Shown: positions 8,773 to 19,639, counted from the stretch's first letter. The stretch is DNA of 64,000 nt from Symploca sp. SIO2C1 (GCA_010692635.1 JAAHGL010000002.1:1-64000); one strand, 5' to 3'. Notes: generated by a model from the sequence alone, not told the origin. Made by a program: numbers and translations.

Positions 8773-9090
8773 ATGAATTCTCAAGATAATCAAGACCAAG
8801 ACTTTCAGCGTCGGGAACAAGAGTTGAAGGCGCGAGAGGAGGCACTGCGGCTCCGGGAACTGGAGTCGGAAATTAATCAACCTCGTTTGTACGAAACAAC
8901 CAAGCATCCACCACCTGAGGTTCCAAAGAAACGCTGGAAGGGTAAACTCATCAGAACCGGACAGTTTTTAGGGATAGTCGTAGCAGTCATAGTCGGTGTT
9001 AAGGTAGCAACACAGGTTGCTTATGTGATTATGATTGGAGCAATTGCTTGGATTGTCTTCAAAATTGCTGTTGATAAAGACCGTTCCTGA
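8773..9090 (+). CDS. Small coiled-coil membrane protein, unknown function
   Basis: A 105-residue protein. Residues 5-35 are charged and coiled-coil-like (QRREQELKAREEALRLRELE), followed by a short Pro-rich linker, a basic stretch (KKRWKGKLIR) and one or two hydrophobic segments (about 65-98), then a charged tail. It is probably an inner-membrane protein with a cytosolic coiled coil. It lies 125 bases after the FHA gene on the same strand and could be co-transcribed. Family not recognised. Confidence 0.65.
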   Translation: MNSQDNQDQDFQRREQELKAREEALRLRELESEINQPRLYETTKHPPPEVPKKRWKGKLIRTGQFLGIVVAVIVGVKVATQVAYVIMIGAIAWIVFKIAVDKDRS

Positions 9091-9114
9091 GAGATGAATT
9101 GTTGAAATTGGTAA

Positions 9115-10245
9115 TTAACCGTTTTCAATAACTTCGACGATTTTATTATGCTCCCTCATCTCCTCTTTTCTCTGGTTGACCAGTTCTACTGCTAGCTTAA
9201 TCGCTGCTTTCATACTAGTCGCATTAGCAATACCTTGACCTGCAATGTCAAATGCTGTGCCGTGGTCCGGTGAAGTGCGAACCAAGGGTAAACCAATGGT
9301 AGTGTTGACAGCTCGGTCAAATGCGACTAATTTTACTGGGATTAAACCTTGGTCATGATAGAGCGCTAGGTAGGCATCATAAGGAGCAGATTGGTTGGGG
9401 TTATACCAGGCTTGACCTAAACTTACCCAAAGTGTATCTGGAGGTACAGGACCATCTAACTGAAACTGGGGACGTTTTTGACGCTCCTTCTGCAACCAGG
9501 GAATTAGCAAATCTTGCTCTTCATTACCTAGCTGACCTTGTTCACCACTATGAGGGTTTAACCCAGAAATAGCAATCCGGGGTGTCTTTAGTCCAAAATC
9601 ATCTCGTAAGCAATCTACCAGTAACTCAAGTTTGCTGGTCATTAATTGAGTTGTAAGGCTGTCTGGCACTTGACGCAAAGGAATATGGGTGGTAGCAAGG
9701 AGAGTACGTAGTTGGTAATTACTGTGGGGTGATCGCGCTACAAATAACATCCCATATCTCTTGACCCCTGAATATTTTGCTAGTACTTCTGTTTGACCAG
9801 GATAATCGTATCCTGCAGCTTTCCATAAAGACTTAGCAATTGGTGCTGTGACTATACCATCAAACTGCCCTGCAAGGGTTTGAGTAATTGCCTTTTCCAG
9901 ATAGGCAAAACTTGCTGCTCCACTAGCTGCATTACCAACACCAAAAGTAATTTGCTCTTCGACTGAGGCTTCTAACTCAACATCAAGCATTGATAAGTCC
10001 TCTGGCACTGCTAATAAAGTCTTTTCCCCACTAGCCTGCTGTTGTAACTGGATATAGGTAGCTTGCAACAGCGAGCGGTTGCCAACTACTACAAGTTCAC
10101 AATTAGCAGTCATCTCTGAGTCTGCTAGCGCTTTGAGTACTACTTCCGGGCCAATTCCTGCTGGATCTCCCAAGGTTAACGCTAATCGAGGACGGCTTTG
10201 CTGGTAACTTGGTTGTTGTGTAAAGAAAGTTTTTCCTGTTTTCAT
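9115..10245 (-). CDS. pdxA: 4-hydroxythreonine-4-phosphate dehydrogenase
   Basis: Oxidises 4-phosphohydroxy-L-threonine in the DXP-dependent route to pyridoxal phosphate, using NAD and a divalent metal. Visible motifs are [15 protein letters not shown] at the N-terminus, [12 protein letters not shown] in the middle, [13 protein letters not shown], the metal ligand region [11 protein letters not shown] and [15 protein letters not shown] at the C-terminus. The frame is open to 10407, but those 54 codons do not resemble the family, so I placed the start at the ATG at 10243-10245 (MKTGKTFF). It is divergently arranged with petM. Confidence 0.92.
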   Translation of the reverse strand: MKTGKTFFTQQPSYQQSRPRLALTLGDPAGIGPEVVLKALADSEMTANCELVVVGNRSLLQATYIQLQQQASGEKTLLAVPEDLSMLDVELEASVEEQITFGVGNAASGAASFAYLEKAITQTLAGQFDGIVTAPIAKSLWKAAGYDYPGQTEVLAKYSGVKRYGMLFVARSPHSNYQLRTLLATTHIPLRQVPDSLTTQLMTSKLELLVDCLRDDFGLKTPRIAISGLNPHSGEQGQLGNEEQDLLIPWLQKERQKRPQFQLDGPVPPDTLWVSLGQAWYNPNQSAPYDAYLALYHDQGLIPVKLVAFDRAVNTTIGLPLVRTSPDHGTAFDIAGQGIANATSMKAAIKLAVELVNQRKEEMREHNKIVEVIENG

Positions 10246-10449
10246 TAATATTTTCCCGTCTAGAAAGCCCATTCTTTCCAATGTCCGGACGATATAGCAG
10301 GGGCTGAGGTTACTCAGTCTAGCCAAGTGTCTTTGAAGCAGGAAATCTTTGGGGTAACTCAAGAAATCTCTACCCATACCGCTTAGGTTGGCTGGAGAGG
10401 ATGTCAATGTATTATTTAAAAGGCTAACCCACTTAGGAGATGAAAAAGC

Positions 10450-10557
10450 ATGAATCCTGAAATGTTCAATGCAGCTGCTTTGTCCTTTACCCTAGTTCTG
10501 GTAGGCTTGGGCTTGGGCTTTTTATTACTCAAAATTCAAGGAGGAGAGGAGGCGTAG
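10450..10557 (+). CDS. petM: Cytochrome b6f complex subunit 7 (PetM)
   Basis: A 35-residue single-helix protein: [12 protein letters not shown], then a hydrophobic span ([15 protein letters not shown]) and KIQGGEEA. This is the PetM pattern (LLLKIQG near the end) of the small subunit at the edge of the thylakoid b6f complex, which passes electrons from plastoquinol to plastocyanin. A ribosome site AGGAG lies nine bases before the ATG. The Ycf39-like gene follows on the same strand, consistent with shared transcription. This gene is diagnostic for an oxygenic phototroph. Confidence 0.88.
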   Translation: MNPEMFNAAALSFTLVLVGLGLGFLLLKIQGGEEA

Positions 10558-10704
10558 TATTGGAGATGGGGAGGACAAGGGAGACAAGCAGATCAAGTTG
10601 CGATTCCCCATTCCCCATTCCCTATTCCCAAACAACAAACGACAAACAACAATTTCTGATAGAATCTTATAGAAACGTTAAGATTCTTTACTAAAAATTT
10701 ACTA

Positions 10705-11682
10705 ATGAATTTGTTGGTCGTCGGTGCAACAGGCACTTTGGGAAGACAGGTGGTTCGTCGTGCGCTAGACGAAGACCATCAGGTACGTTGTTTGGTACGC
10801 AGTCCGAGAAAAGCTAGCTTTTTAAAAGAATGGGGAGCCGAAATCTTCCAAGGTGATCTGACTAAGCCCGAGACTCTATCCCCTGCTCTTGAAGGGATAA
10901 CCGCTGTCATCGATGCAGCTACATCGAGACCAACAGATTCTCTCCGTATTCAACAGGTGGACTGGGATGGTAAAGTATCTCTAATTCAGGCTGCTGTTGC
11001 TGCTGGTGTTGAGCGGTTTGTCTTTTTCTCAATTCTGAATGCTGAGAAGTTTCCCAATGTCCCACTGATGGAAATCAAGCATTGCACAGAACTTTTCTTG
11101 GCAGAATCGGGATTAAAATACACCATTTTGAGACCTTGCGGTTTTATGCAAGGGCTAATCAGTCAGTATGCAATCCCTATTTTGGAGGGACAGGCAGTAT
11201 GGATGACTGGCGAGACTTCTCCCATTGCCTATCTGGATACTCAGGACATTGCCAAGTTTGCGGTTCGTGCCCTTGAAGTTCCAGAAACTGAAGATAAGAC
11301 CTTTCCTGTCGTCGGAACTCGTGCCTGGGGGGCTCAAGAAATAATCAACCTGTGTGAGCGTTTGTCTGGGAAAGATGCCAAAATTTCCCGTGTACCAATT
11401 GGATTCCTGAGGGGGATGCTCGGCTTCCTGCGCTTTTTTCAATGGGGCTGGAATGTCTCTGATCGATTGGCATTCGCTGAGGTGTTGGCAAATGGCAAAC
11501 CCTTGAATGCACCAATGGACGAAGTATACGATGTTTTTGGTCTTAACTCCCAGGAAACTACAACCCTAGAAGCTTATCTGCAAGAATACTTTAGCCGGAT
11601 TATGAAGAAACTTAAGGAAATCGATTACGAGAAAAACAAAGCTAAGAAGAAGAAAAAGACTCCTTTTAAATCTAAAACCTAG
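10705..11682 (+). CDS. ycf39: Ycf39-like NmrA/SDR protein for photosystem II assembly
   Basis: A 325-residue atypical SDR of the NmrA type. The Rossmann motif VVGATGTLGRQVVRRAL is at the N-terminus, followed by RCLVRSPRKA for NADP binding, GDLTKPETL, ATSRP, FFSILNAE and LRPCGFMQGL. Ycf39 (plant HCF244) works with chlorophyll synthase and Hlips in delivering chlorophyll to D1 during photosystem II assembly. The last 25 residues are unusually basic (KNKAKKKKKTPFKSKT), longer than I expect for the family. Position next to petM supports the call. Confidence 0.88.
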   Translation: MNLLVVGATGTLGRQVVRRALDEDHQVRCLVRSPRKASFLKEWGAEIFQGDLTKPETLSPALEGITAVIDAATSRPTDSLRIQQVDWDGKVSLIQAAVAAGVERFVFFSILNAEKFPNVPLMEIKHCTELFLAESGLKYTILRPCGFMQGLISQYAIPILEGQAVWMTGETSPIAYLDTQDIAKFAVRALEVPETEDKTFPVVGTRAWGAQEIINLCERLSGKDAKISRVPIGFLRGMLGFLRFFQWGWNVSDRLAFAEVLANGKPLNAPMDEVYDVFGLNSQETTTLEAYLQEYFSRIMKKLKEIDYEKNKAKKKKKTPFKSKT

Positions 11683-11875
11683 GAGAGGTTTTTGGGCAAA
11701 GCGAGGGAGAGTGTAAGATATATGACGATAAGATTAGTTGATTACAAGAAAATATAGCGATTATCAAACTCATGAGGTAAACATTTTTCGCTTTACCTAA
11801 ATAAACCGACGGTGTACCTCACTATTTAAGACCAAAATTGTCCTAATTGTAATTATTTGATCACGACGCGAACTG

Positions 11876-12799
11876 GTGAATATACCCAAAGCAGGCATCA
11901 TCTACAACGAGATTAAACCCATAGCTTGTCGCGTCGCTGATGAGTTGCAAGACAAACTGAGTGCGATGGGCTGGGATGTTCGTATGGCTACTGGCATCGG
12001 TGGGATTCTAGGCTATTCCCGTCCTGAATCTCCAGTATGTCATACGCCCCTGGAAAAACTAGCTCCTCCCGGTTTTGATGAGCAGATGAGTTTTGCAATT
12101 GTGCTGGGGGGAGATGGTACAGTACTATCCGCTTTTCGTCAGGTTGGTCCTTCTGGTATCCCTTTGCTTACGGTGAATACCGGTCATATGGGTTTCCTCA
12201 CAGAGATTTATTTGAACCAGCTATCCTCCACCTTGGAAAAGGTAGTTAAAGGAGAGTATGAAGTTGAAGAAAGAGCAATGCTGCTGGTACAGGTGGTGCG
12301 GGATGAGCAAATTTGGTGGGAAGCGCTTTGTTTGAATGAAATGGTACTCCATCGAGAACCATTAACTTGTATGTGCCATTTTGAGATTCAAATTGGGCGT
12401 CACGCGCCAGTGGATATTGCTGCTGATGGGGTAATTATCTCCACTCCCACTGGCTCAACAGCTTATTCTCTGAGTGCTGGGGGAACAGTAGTAACTCCGG
12501 GAGTACCGGTGCTACAATTGATGCCTATCTGCCCTCATTCTTTGGCATCTAGAGCTTTGATTTTTCATGAGAGTGAGCTAGTAAAGATTTTTCCTGCTAC
12601 TCCCAATCAGTTAGTGATGGTATTGGATGGTAATGCTGGGTGCTATGTGTTACCAGAAGATCAAATAAGAATTGAGCGATCACGTTACTCTGCTAAATTT
12701 ATCCGGTTGCAACAGCCGGAATTCTTCCGCATTTTACGGGAAAAGTTGGGTTGGGGTTTGCCTCACATTGCCAAACCAACTTCTGTAGAATTACCTTAG
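11876..12799 (+). CDS. nadK: NAD kinase
   Basis: Phosphorylates NAD to NADP with ATP. The catalytic GGDGT motif is at residues 78-82, followed by the [10 protein letters not shown] stretch and the conserved region [20 protein letters not shown]. The 307-residue length fits one of the two NAD kinase types of cyanobacteria. It starts with GTG at 11876; no strong ribosome site is visible. A 193-base gap separates it from ycf39, so it probably has its own promoter. Confidence 0.93.
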   Translation: MNIPKAGIIYNEIKPIACRVADELQDKLSAMGWDVRMATGIGGILGYSRPESPVCHTPLEKLAPPGFDEQMSFAIVLGGDGTVLSAFRQVGPSGIPLLTVNTGHMGFLTEIYLNQLSSTLEKVVKGEYEVEERAMLLVQVVRDEQIWWEALCLNEMVLHREPLTCMCHFEIQIGRHAPVDIAADGVIISTPTGSTAYSLSAGGTVVTPGVPVLQLMPICPHSLASRALIFHESELVKIFPATPNQLVMVLDGNAGCYVLPEDQIRIERSRYSAKFIRLQQPEFFRILREKLGWGLPHIAKPTSVELP

Positions 12800-12948
12800 G
12801 GCGTGTCATCAATTTTTCTTAGTCTAGTCTAGTTTTATCTCCTTTGGCACATTATCATGTCAATACCAGGGAAAGCTGGTAGCTTCTTTTACTTTATTCG
12901 TGGAAATATTTTGCTATCCTCAATAAGGTGGTTATCCTAATCTAAATA

Positions 12949-13614
12949 ATGCTGAAAGCAGTGTTGTTTGACATCGATGGTACATTAGCAAACACAGACC
13001 TAATTCACTTTCAAATTTGGCAACAACTGCTCCAGGAGTACGATCTTCAAATCGATCACCCATTTTACCAAAAACACCTCAGTGGTCGCACTAATGCTGC
13101 TATTGTTGAAGATTTACTGCCGCAACTATCTCCAGTAGAAGGCGATCATTTAGGTATTGCGAAAGAAGAACAATTTAGGAAACTCGCTCAGGATAAATTG
13201 CAGCCAATGCCGGGATTGCTGCGGTTAATTGATTGGATTAAGCTAGAAAATTTACAATTGGCTGCGGTGAGTAATGCCCCTCGTTTAAATGCAGAGTTTA
13301 TTCTACAAACTATAAAATTAGATCAAACCTTTGAAATGGTTATCTTAGCGGATGATTTACCTGTTGGTAAACCAGAGCCCCTCCCCTACCAAGAAGCTCT
13401 ACGTCGTTTTGATCTGGCGGCGGACATGGCAGTAGTTTTTGAAGATTCTCCCTCGGGAATTCGCTCAGCAGTTGCTGCTGGGATTACGACGATTGGTGTG
13501 GCTTCGACTCATGAACATTCTACTCTTTATGATTTGGGAGCAACTTTGGTGATTGATGATTTTACGGATGAAAGGCTATTACAAATGGGATTGCTTAGTA
13601 GCTGGAAACAATAA
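12949..13614 (+). CDS. HAD-superfamily phosphatase, beta-phosphoglucomutase-like
   Basis: A 221-residue class I HAD hydrolase with a helical cap. Motif I is FDIDGTLANT (nucleophile Asp8, acid/base Asp10), motif II lies in AAVSNAP, motif III is the Lys in PVGKPEP and motif IV is VFEDSPSGIRSAVAAG. HAD proteins of this shape act on phosphosugars such as phosphoglycolate or hexose phosphates; the substrate cannot be read from sequence. The gene is followed at 13621 by a perfect hairpin that could end its transcript. Confidence 0.88.
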   Translation: MLKAVLFDIDGTLANTDLIHFQIWQQLLQEYDLQIDHPFYQKHLSGRTNAAIVEDLLPQLSPVEGDHLGIAKEEQFRKLAQDKLQPMPGLLRLIDWIKLENLQLAAVSNAPRLNAEFILQTIKLDQTFEMVILADDLPVGKPEPLPYQEALRRFDLAADMAVVFEDSPSGIRSAVAAGITTIGVASTHEHSTLYDLGATLVIDDFTDERLLQMGLLSSWKQ

Positions 13615-13620
13615 CAATAG

Positions 13621-13655
13621 GTAGGTTGGGTTTCACTTAGTTCCACCCAACCTAC
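13621..13655 (+). terminator. Perfect 11-bp hairpin, dispersed repeat
   Basis: GTAGGTTGGGT and ACCCAACCTAC pair exactly around a 13-base loop, six bases after the HAD stop. The core TTGGGTTTCACTT.GTTCCACCCAACC recurs at 37217-37242, so this is a dispersed cyanobacterial repeat. It may serve here as a terminator, although it has no U-run. Confidence 0.55.
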
Positions 13656-13769
13656 AACTGATGCTGTGTTTCATTGCCTCAATCCAACCGACAAGGGCTA
13701 CTGGGCGTATGCAATACGCCCCTACTTCACTGAACAATTTCGGCTCATTACTCATCATCGGGGGTTCTT

Positions 13770-14165
13770 TTGTTCATAATTGGTGCATTTGCAATCATTT
13801 TTGATGAATATGGCAGTGTTCTCTTGTGCCACCGCAGAGATTTTGATGCTTGGAATTTACCAGGTGGTACTGTTGAAAATGGTGAACTGCCGACAGAAGC
13901 AGTGATTCGTGAAGTAAAGGAAGAAACTGGTTTGGAGGTAGATATTGAGCGGCTAGTGGGAGTTTATGGTAAAACGGACAAAGACGAATTGGTTTTTAGC
14001 TTTATTTGCCGTCCTATTGGGGGACATCTCTCTGCCACAGATGAGTCTAGTGAGTGCAAGTATTTCCCAATAGAAGACATGCCAGTTAATACTATTCCAA
14101 TCCATATTGATAGAATTCACGACGCATTAAAGTTGAGCAATTACCCTATTTTTAGCCGCCATTAA
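13770..14165 (+). CDS. Nudix hydrolase
   Basis: A 131-residue single-domain enzyme with a full Nudix box: GGTVENGELPTEAVIREV followed by KEETGLEV, matching GX5EX7REUXEEXGU. It hydrolyses nucleoside diphosphates linked to another group; the substrate is unknown (the N-terminal CHRRDFDAWNLPGG is common in MutT/ADP-ribose types). The start is a TTG at 13770 without a clear ribosome site, so a few residues may be wrong. It stands alone on its strand before a long non-coding region. Confidence 0.85.
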   Translation: MFIIGAFAIIFDEYGSVLLCHRRDFDAWNLPGGTVENGELPTEAVIREVKEETGLEVDIERLVGVYGKTDKDELVFSFICRPIGGHLSATDESSECKYFPIEDMPVNTIPIHIDRIHDALKLSNYPIFSRH

Positions 14166-14737
14166 CGCTCTTTTATCACTCTGGAAAAAGTAAAATCGAA
14201 GTCAAATCCCCAACTTTATCAGGACATAATATTTAGTAGTTATAGCCATTTATGTAGTTTTATTTTTAGTACAAAAAAAGTATAAAGTACGAACACAATA
14301 CATATTCTTAACAAAAGTTAACAAAACTGGTATATTGTTCAGAGAGGTGATTTGGTGACCTTCTTCTGTTGGAAATGTATGCCTCTTACTGATTTAGTAT
14401 ATTGTCTTAGTAAAACGGTATGGATACAAAACAAAAACTTTACTTGGTTTTATGTTCGTGATAAATGAACATAACATCGTTTCTGTGTCTCAAAAGGATG
14501 CATTTTACCTCCAAAACTCTATGTCAATTGTGTAGAGTGAAGTGTCTCAAAGGAGGTTTATATGGATACTGATTTCTAAAAGTTTAATTACTATTTAGAG
14601 TGAAGCATAAACTTATACTTCACTCTATCAAAAAATGGGTTAGTTGTGTATTTGTTTACAAACAACCAAGCGGTGGGTAGCTATCCCTATCATCCCTTAA
14701 GGAATGGTCTTCCCGCCGCTTTTGGTGAGTATTTTAA
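14166..14737. other. 572-base gap with hairpins and a five-codon mini-ORF
   Basis: No gene-sized frame. A strong ribosome site (AGGAGG, 14551-14556) precedes ATG GAT ACT GAT TTC TAA (14562-14579). A 10-bp hairpin TAGAGTGAAG/CTTCACTCTA follows at 14596-14627. A larger hairpin, AAGCGGTGGG with CCCGCCGCTT (one G-U pair in plus-strand RNA), lies at 14668-14721 and is followed by TTTT. The order looks like leader peptide, hairpin, terminator, or the eroded front of a lost gene. No plus-strand gene follows. Confidence 0.45.
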
Positions 14738-15344
14738 TTATTTCCACTTTTCATATAGATAAATCAGCGATTTATAAACTTTTTTATGATGATGATTGCC
14801 TCTTCTTCCGTTAATAAATGAATGAAAGTTGTCGCAGTAATCTATTACAATCACCTCAAAAGCCTCTTTCAATATCTCTTCATCACCAATATCTTCCTTG
14901 ATACAAATTGCCATTTCTGTTAAAAAAATTCAAAAGAGTAATTACTTGAAGTTTCTCTTCAAGATGGCTATTTAAGTAATCCATAAGGAATATGTCTTGC
15001 TTATCAGGATGCTGCTCTTTTACTTCTTTACAAATTTTTCCGGCAGTTATCCTGAAATTGAGATATTCTTGACTATTCCAACGACGTATGAATGAAAAAG
15101 TTATTTCTGTAGCTTTATAGTCTTTGTTTTGACCAATATCTTTGTATGTGTAGAAAGCAGCTAGAATACCAGCACTTGTAGCAAGTATGGTAACAAATAA
15201 TTTCAATGTATCTTCTGGATCTTTTGCGACGAAGGCATATACTGTCGTAGCAACTACTGACAAGGATAAGGAAACAAAAACTATATCGAAAGGGATTCTT
15301 AAGCTCAGTTCAGCAAATTTGTTTAAGTTCTTGCGAGGTTTCAT
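14738..15344 (-). pseudogene. DUF4760-like membrane protein, frameshifted in a homopolymer
   Basis: The N-terminal 138 residues read normally: a basic start, two membrane segments (about 18-38 and 47-65) and a cytosolic part with ITFSFIRRWNSQEY. At a run of seven T (A7 on the plus strand, 14922-14928) the frame breaks and would end after NRNGNLYQGRYW. Dropping one T restores LTEMAICIKEDIGDEEILKE and about 45 more residues to YEKWK and a stop at 14738. The restored whole resembles DUF4760-type proteins. Either it is a pseudogene, a one-base assembly error, or it depends on slippage. Confidence 0.65.
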
Positions 15345-15887
15345 TTTTGCTTGCCAAAAATATTGATTTACGCACCAACAAAAGCTGGCAAAAGCTACTC
15401 AGCTACCATATAGCTTGACAACATATATTTCTTGAGCAAGTAGCTATTTCAGTCTTAACTAATTGTCATTCTTTTAGGGACTTACAAATAAAAAAATATC
15501 CCATTGCTGGGGTATCTGGGGGAGTAAAACAAGCTAGTCTTGTCCAAAAATTAACATAATTTATTTTTGGGAGTTCCCTTATACACAATCACTTATACAG
15601 ACTTAGTTTTGACTAACAGGAAAAATTTTGTTCAAATTCAGACCAGCGATTTGTCAATTTAATGTAGATGCGTTTACCCTGCGCTGGATTGAAAAGCATA
15701 TTTTGTATCACCAACCTAACACCTTCTAGTTTAATATTCAACAATCAACTCAGTTCGTAAAACAATTGTAGAGACGCGCCATGGCGCGTCTCTACAGGGT
15801 TGTCGCTGTTTGGTAAAAATGGACGTAGAATAGGCGGATTTGGTATCAATTCCCAATTCCCAATTCCCAATTCCCAATTCCCAATTC
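15345..15887. repeat. Non-coding gap with a perfect 30-bp palindrome and heptamer tract
   Basis: TGTAGAGACGCGCCA followed at once by TGGCGCGTCTCTACA (15767-15796) is a perfect 30-bp palindrome of a kind scattered in cyanobacterial genomes. At 15477 the phrase GGGACTTACAAATAAAAAAATA resembles 19051, a dispersed repeat end. At 15846-15905 CAATTCC-type heptamers run right into the end of the next gene. No gene is visible. Confidence 0.6.
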
Positions 15888-18422
15888 TCAATTCCCAATT
15901 CTCAATTCAACAGTAACAGTACTTACTGAAGAGCTCGGTACTCGCCAACGAGAGAGCGATCGCTTAATAAGATCGATTACTACTATATCTTTGATGGTAG
16001 ATTCTTGATCATCTAGCACTATTCGCCGGATACGACCATTGCGTACCTCTAACTCGAAGATTACTTTGCCGTTGAAACCTGCTGGCAGATCCAGGTTTTG
16101 CAGATTTTGAGTTAAAGATGCGATCGCCTTATCTAATTCTGTCGGATCTAATCCATCAATGGCTACCACCTTAATTGGAGATTTGCTTTCACTCAGAGGT
16201 TCTGGTAATGGTGGTTGTTCCGAATACACTGGCGGAGGAAGTGGAGTTGTATTTCCTACTGAAGAATCCCCTCTACTTCCTATTCCTGGTCCTCTATCTC
16301 CTAACCCTCTTCTACCTCCTCCTCTACTTCCTGCTCCTACTCTAGTACTAGGTGCTGCAATCCTCTGGCGAGGACTATTGCCACCACCCCCACTGCTGAA
16401 TATATCTTCACTTTCTTCAGGACCAAAAATCCCTTCATAGCTGACTCCTTCTGGTAACTCAACTGGAACTTGCACCCGCCTGGTAGTACCATCCGGCTCA
16501 ACTCGCACTTCTTCGCTGACAGCAACAAAAGCAGTATATTGAGATAACAACCGATATGATAGGGCTGTTTTCGTGACTGCTTCTACTCCAGACTTAGTCT
16601 CACCACTGAACATCTGATTCATTAAGTCTTTAATTTTTGCTCTACCCCATAGTTGAGCAATAGCTCGATTATTACTACCCCGGTTGAAGTTGACTCGAAG
16701 GGTTTCCTCGTAAGTACTACCCCCGGCAGCAGTTCCCCTGATTCGCAGAGTACCATTGCTGCGCTCTGATTGCCGTCCAAATAAGACTAGAGGTTGATTG
16801 GCAAATAAATCAGCAAGAGCAGCGGGGTAGATTTCTGGAGCTTTTCCTTCCCCTTCCCAGGTAACCTGAATATTTGTAAGGACAGGATTGTTGATTTGAC
16901 GGAAGAATTTTTCTGCTACTTCTTGTGTTGGCTCGTCGTGACGGACAATTTGTGCTGCACCTCTTCCTACTTCAGCTAAACGATTGAGTAGAAAGCGGTT
17001 AACGGAGCTGCCTACCCCAAAGCTGTAGAGGCGATTACCTGGTTGCAGCTGCTGTTGTACCTCAGCAATTACCTGATTTTCGTTGCCAATGTAGCCATCG
17101 GTGAGTAAAACAACACTCCGTAGTCTGTCTTCCGAAGCGGGAGGGAAGTTCATTACTGCCTCAATGCCGTTCATTAACTGTGTACCCCCATTTGCCTGGA
17201 GAGCCTCAATATATCTCAATGCCTGGTTACGATTGCGGGGTGTATTTGCCAAGGGTTTTGGTGAGAGTTGGGTTGCAGTATTGGCAAAATCAATAATGGT
17301 AAAAGTATCTTCTGGATTCAAGCCATTGATAAAGCGGTACATCAATTCTTTGGATTGACGCAGGGGTTCACCCTTCTGGGAACCAGAGGTATCCATCAGG
17401 AATACCACATCTTTGGGTACAATTTCCTCAGGTTCATACTCTAAAGCTGGGATAAGATAAACAGCAAAATGACCACCTTGTTCATCTGCTTGAGTTAGTA
17501 CTGTTGTCTGGGTTTCTTTGCCTGCTACCTGATAGCGCAAAATCAAGTCTTTGTTGGGAATGGTGTCTTCCTTCCCCAGTTGTACTCGGAAAGTCCTGCC
17601 TCGGCGTTGGGTACGAATCTGATGGGAAGGAGAGCGGAGGTTCTGCACGGTTACTCCTGCATCAATTTCTACGGTTACCTCAATATCATGTCCCGAGCGG
17701 GCTCCAGGTTTAAGAACGGGGGGCGTAATTCGGGAAGCATCCGGCACTTGATCAGTATCACCACTACTATCAATCTGTGTACCAGGAATATACCTTGGTC
17801 CAACTACCATCGGGAAGACAAACTCATAGTCACCGCTCTCAAATTTGAGGCTGTCACTGTAGCGAATAGTGACATCTATTTGCTCCCCTGGTTTAATATT
17901 AGCCAGAGATTGGGTAAAAATATTAGCTCGCTCTTGCTCTAGAAGTCCCGCAGTTCTTCCTTGGCGACGTGCTTGCTCATAGATTTGTTGTGCTTCTTCG
18001 CGTTTTTTAATTTCCCCTTTAATTATGCGATCGCCTATAGTAATTTCCATGTCACTTACTGCGGCTTCATCTGTCAGAGGAAAGACATAGACTGCTTCTA
18101 AGGGTTCTTCAAAAGGATTAGTAAAAGTCTGGGTAACCTCAACTTGGGAGACATTCCCGGCAATTTTGGCATCTACTTTGGTATGTTTTAGGGGAAATAC
18201 CTGTTGTTGTCCGTCTTCAGATTGGACATACAAACCCCCAACAGGAGAGTTAGCTGCATGATTGGGATGATTGCGCTGGGAATTTTGGGCAGTTATCTGA
18301 GTTGGTGCTTTAGGTAGTGCTTGAGCTTGGGTTAAATCAGCAACTGTTCCTAGGATACTCGTTAGGAGTAGGGTTGTTGGGAATACATAGATCAGTTTCA
18401 TCGCTTTTTCGATTAAAAGCAT
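15888..18422 (-). CDS. Exported VIT plus VWA domain protein
   Basis: An 844-residue protein with an N-terminal signal peptide (hydrophobic residues 10-34, cut after AQA). The true start may be the second Met (18401). A VIT domain follows (about 60-190, with [21 protein letters not shown]), then a VWA domain (about 335-515) with the metal-ion site DTSGS and [10 protein letters not shown], as in inter-alpha-trypsin-inhibitor heavy chains. A Gly/Arg-rich linker (about 675-720) leads to a C-terminal domain (about 750-844). It is probably a periplasmic or surface adhesion or scaffolding protein. The final codons ELRIGN and the stop are written in the adjacent heptamer tract. Confidence 0.85.
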   Translation of the reverse strand: MLLIEKAMKLIYVFPTTLLLTSILGTVADLTQAQALPKAPTQITAQNSQRNHPNHAANSPVGGLYVQSEDGQQQVFPLKHTKVDAKIAGNVSQVEVTQTFTNPFEEPLEAVYVFPLTDEAAVSDMEITIGDRIIKGEIKKREEAQQIYEQARRQGRTAGLLEQERANIFTQSLANIKPGEQIDVTIRYSDSLKFESGDYEFVFPMVVGPRYIPGTQIDSSGDTDQVPDASRITPPVLKPGARSGHDIEVTVEIDAGVTVQNLRSPSHQIRTQRRGRTFRVQLGKEDTIPNKDLILRYQVAGKETQTTVLTQADEQGGHFAVYLIPALEYEPEEIVPKDVVFLMDTSGSQKGEPLRQSKELMYRFINGLNPEDTFTIIDFANTATQLSPKPLANTPRNRNQALRYIEALQANGGTQLMNGIEAVMNFPPASEDRLRSVVLLTDGYIGNENQVIAEVQQQLQPGNRLYSFGVGSSVNRFLLNRLAEVGRGAAQIVRHDEPTQEVAEKFFRQINNPVLTNIQVTWEGEGKAPEIYPAALADLFANQPLVLFGRQSERSNGTLRIRGTAAGGSTYEETLRVNFNRGSNNRAIAQLWGRAKIKDLMNQMFSGETKSGVEAVTKTALSYRLLSQYTAFVAVSEEVRVEPDGTTRRVQVPVELPEGVSYEGIFGPEESEDIFSSGGGGNSPRQRIAAPSTRVGAGSRGGGRRGLGDRGPGIGSRGDSSVGNTTPLPPPVYSEQPPLPEPLSESKSPIKVVAIDGLDPTELDKAIASLTQNLQNLDLPAGFNGKVIFELEVRNGRIRRIVLDDQESTIKDIVVIDLIKRSLSRWRVPSSSVSTVTVELRIGN

Positions 18423-19273
18423 CAGCTGTTTCTAAAATGACATCTAGGAAACAGCTAATGCTTTACCGTTACACTTTTTGCAACAACCTACTGGCACGCA
18501 TTGGTGTCAACTTCAGCTCAAATGCTCAGATTTGAACAGGTTTTGCCCTCACCCCCGGGTGAACGAAAAAAAGGGTGGGGAGATTGGGAGGTGGGGAGAT
18601 GGGGAGATAGAGAAACAAAGGAGAACTAATGATTTGAGAGGATCGTTCGCTAGTTGTAAAATATTTTTATTTGTGTCATACATATGTAATATTCAATGAA
18701 TAAGTTTAGCATGATTTTCATTAATTACGTAATACAAATAATTCCCTTCAAATCAATATACCTGCTATTTTTGTAAGACAAGTAAATAGTTTTAGTAATA
18801 CATTGATTTTCGTCATACAACTAAGATTGTATAGTACATGACTCTTGCCGAATCGCACTAAGTTAAGAGAAAATAAGATAGGGTCATCTACCAATATCAT
18901 CGTAATTACGAATAATACTGCGATGATGCGATATTTTGATTCGACCCTAAGAATAGATTCACAAGCTTGACCTCAGGGTGTAGTCTGCTTAACATTCCCT
19001 GCCATTGCATTGAGGTTTTGATTTCTCTAAATTGGTTGAACCAGGAGATAGGGACTTCCAAATAAAAAAATATTCCATTTAATGCCCAGGCAAGGGAGCT
19101 TCGGATCAGGGAGCAGGGGTAGTCAAGATCAAGGTAATTACCCTTATTTTCAAGATTTTGCATATATAACTCGGTGCAGATTTTTGAGCCTCAAATAGCT
19201 TAAGGCTTAGTTTGTTCTGCCCAATCTACTGCCATAATTGTTCTTCTATTGTTTGCTAATTGCACTAAATGCC
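18423..19273. repeat. 850-base gap; partial copy of MITE family B
   Basis: About 18560-18655 matches the element at 34414-34546: GGTGAACGAAAAAAAGGGTGGGGAGAT, then octamer repeats and CTAATGATTTGAGAGGAT...TTCGCTAG, but the right inverted repeat is missing. The rest (18660-18900) is AT-rich with no visible gene. At 19049 TAGGGACTTCCAAATAAAAAAATA echoes 15477. I see no credible protein here. Confidence 0.55.
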
Positions 19274-19639
19274 ATGGGTACTGCCCTAGTTGTTGAAGAT
19301 TCTTTGACGGATATACAAGTTTTTTCCAGTTGCCTCCGCCAAGGAGGTATTGATGTCTTAATTGCTCAGACTGGAGAAGAAGCCCTAGCAAAAATTACTA
19401 CTCATCAACCGGACATCATAGTTCTAGATGTTATCTTACCAGGTTGTAGTGGTTTTGAGGTTTGTCGTGAACTAAAAGCCCAAACTGAAACCAGAGATAT
19501 TCCTATCGTCATCTGTTCAACTAAAGGAGGTGATATGGATAAATTTTGGGGAATGAAGCAGGGAGCAGATGCTTACTTAGCTAAACCGATTGATCAAGAA
19601 GAACTGGTGCGTACTGTTAAACAGTTAATCAAGCTCTAA
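19274..19639 (+). CDS. CheY-like response regulator of the pil/hmp chemosensory operon
   Basis: A 121-residue single receiver domain: acidic VVEDS at the N-terminus, phosphoacceptor Asp in IIVLDVILPG, the Ser/Thr in ICSTKGG and the Lys in LAKPI. I chose the ATG at 19274 (MGTALVVED); the frame runs 12 codons further but those are not domain sequence. First gene of the operon. The order receiver, CheW, MCP, CheA matches the pilH-pilI-pilJ-pilL or hmpB-E order of motile cyanobacteria, which steers type IV pilus motility. Confidence 0.9.
   Translation: MGTALVVEDSLTDIQVFSSCLRQGGIDVLIAQTGEEALAKITTHQPDIIVLDVILPGCSGFEVCRELKAQTETRDIPIVICSTKGGDMDKFWGMKQGADAYLAKPIDQEELVRTVKQLIKL

Noticed and set aside
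8012-8907. Minus-strand frames around the FHA gene
   Set aside because: They overlap real plus-strand genes or AT-rich gaps and have no protein-family character.
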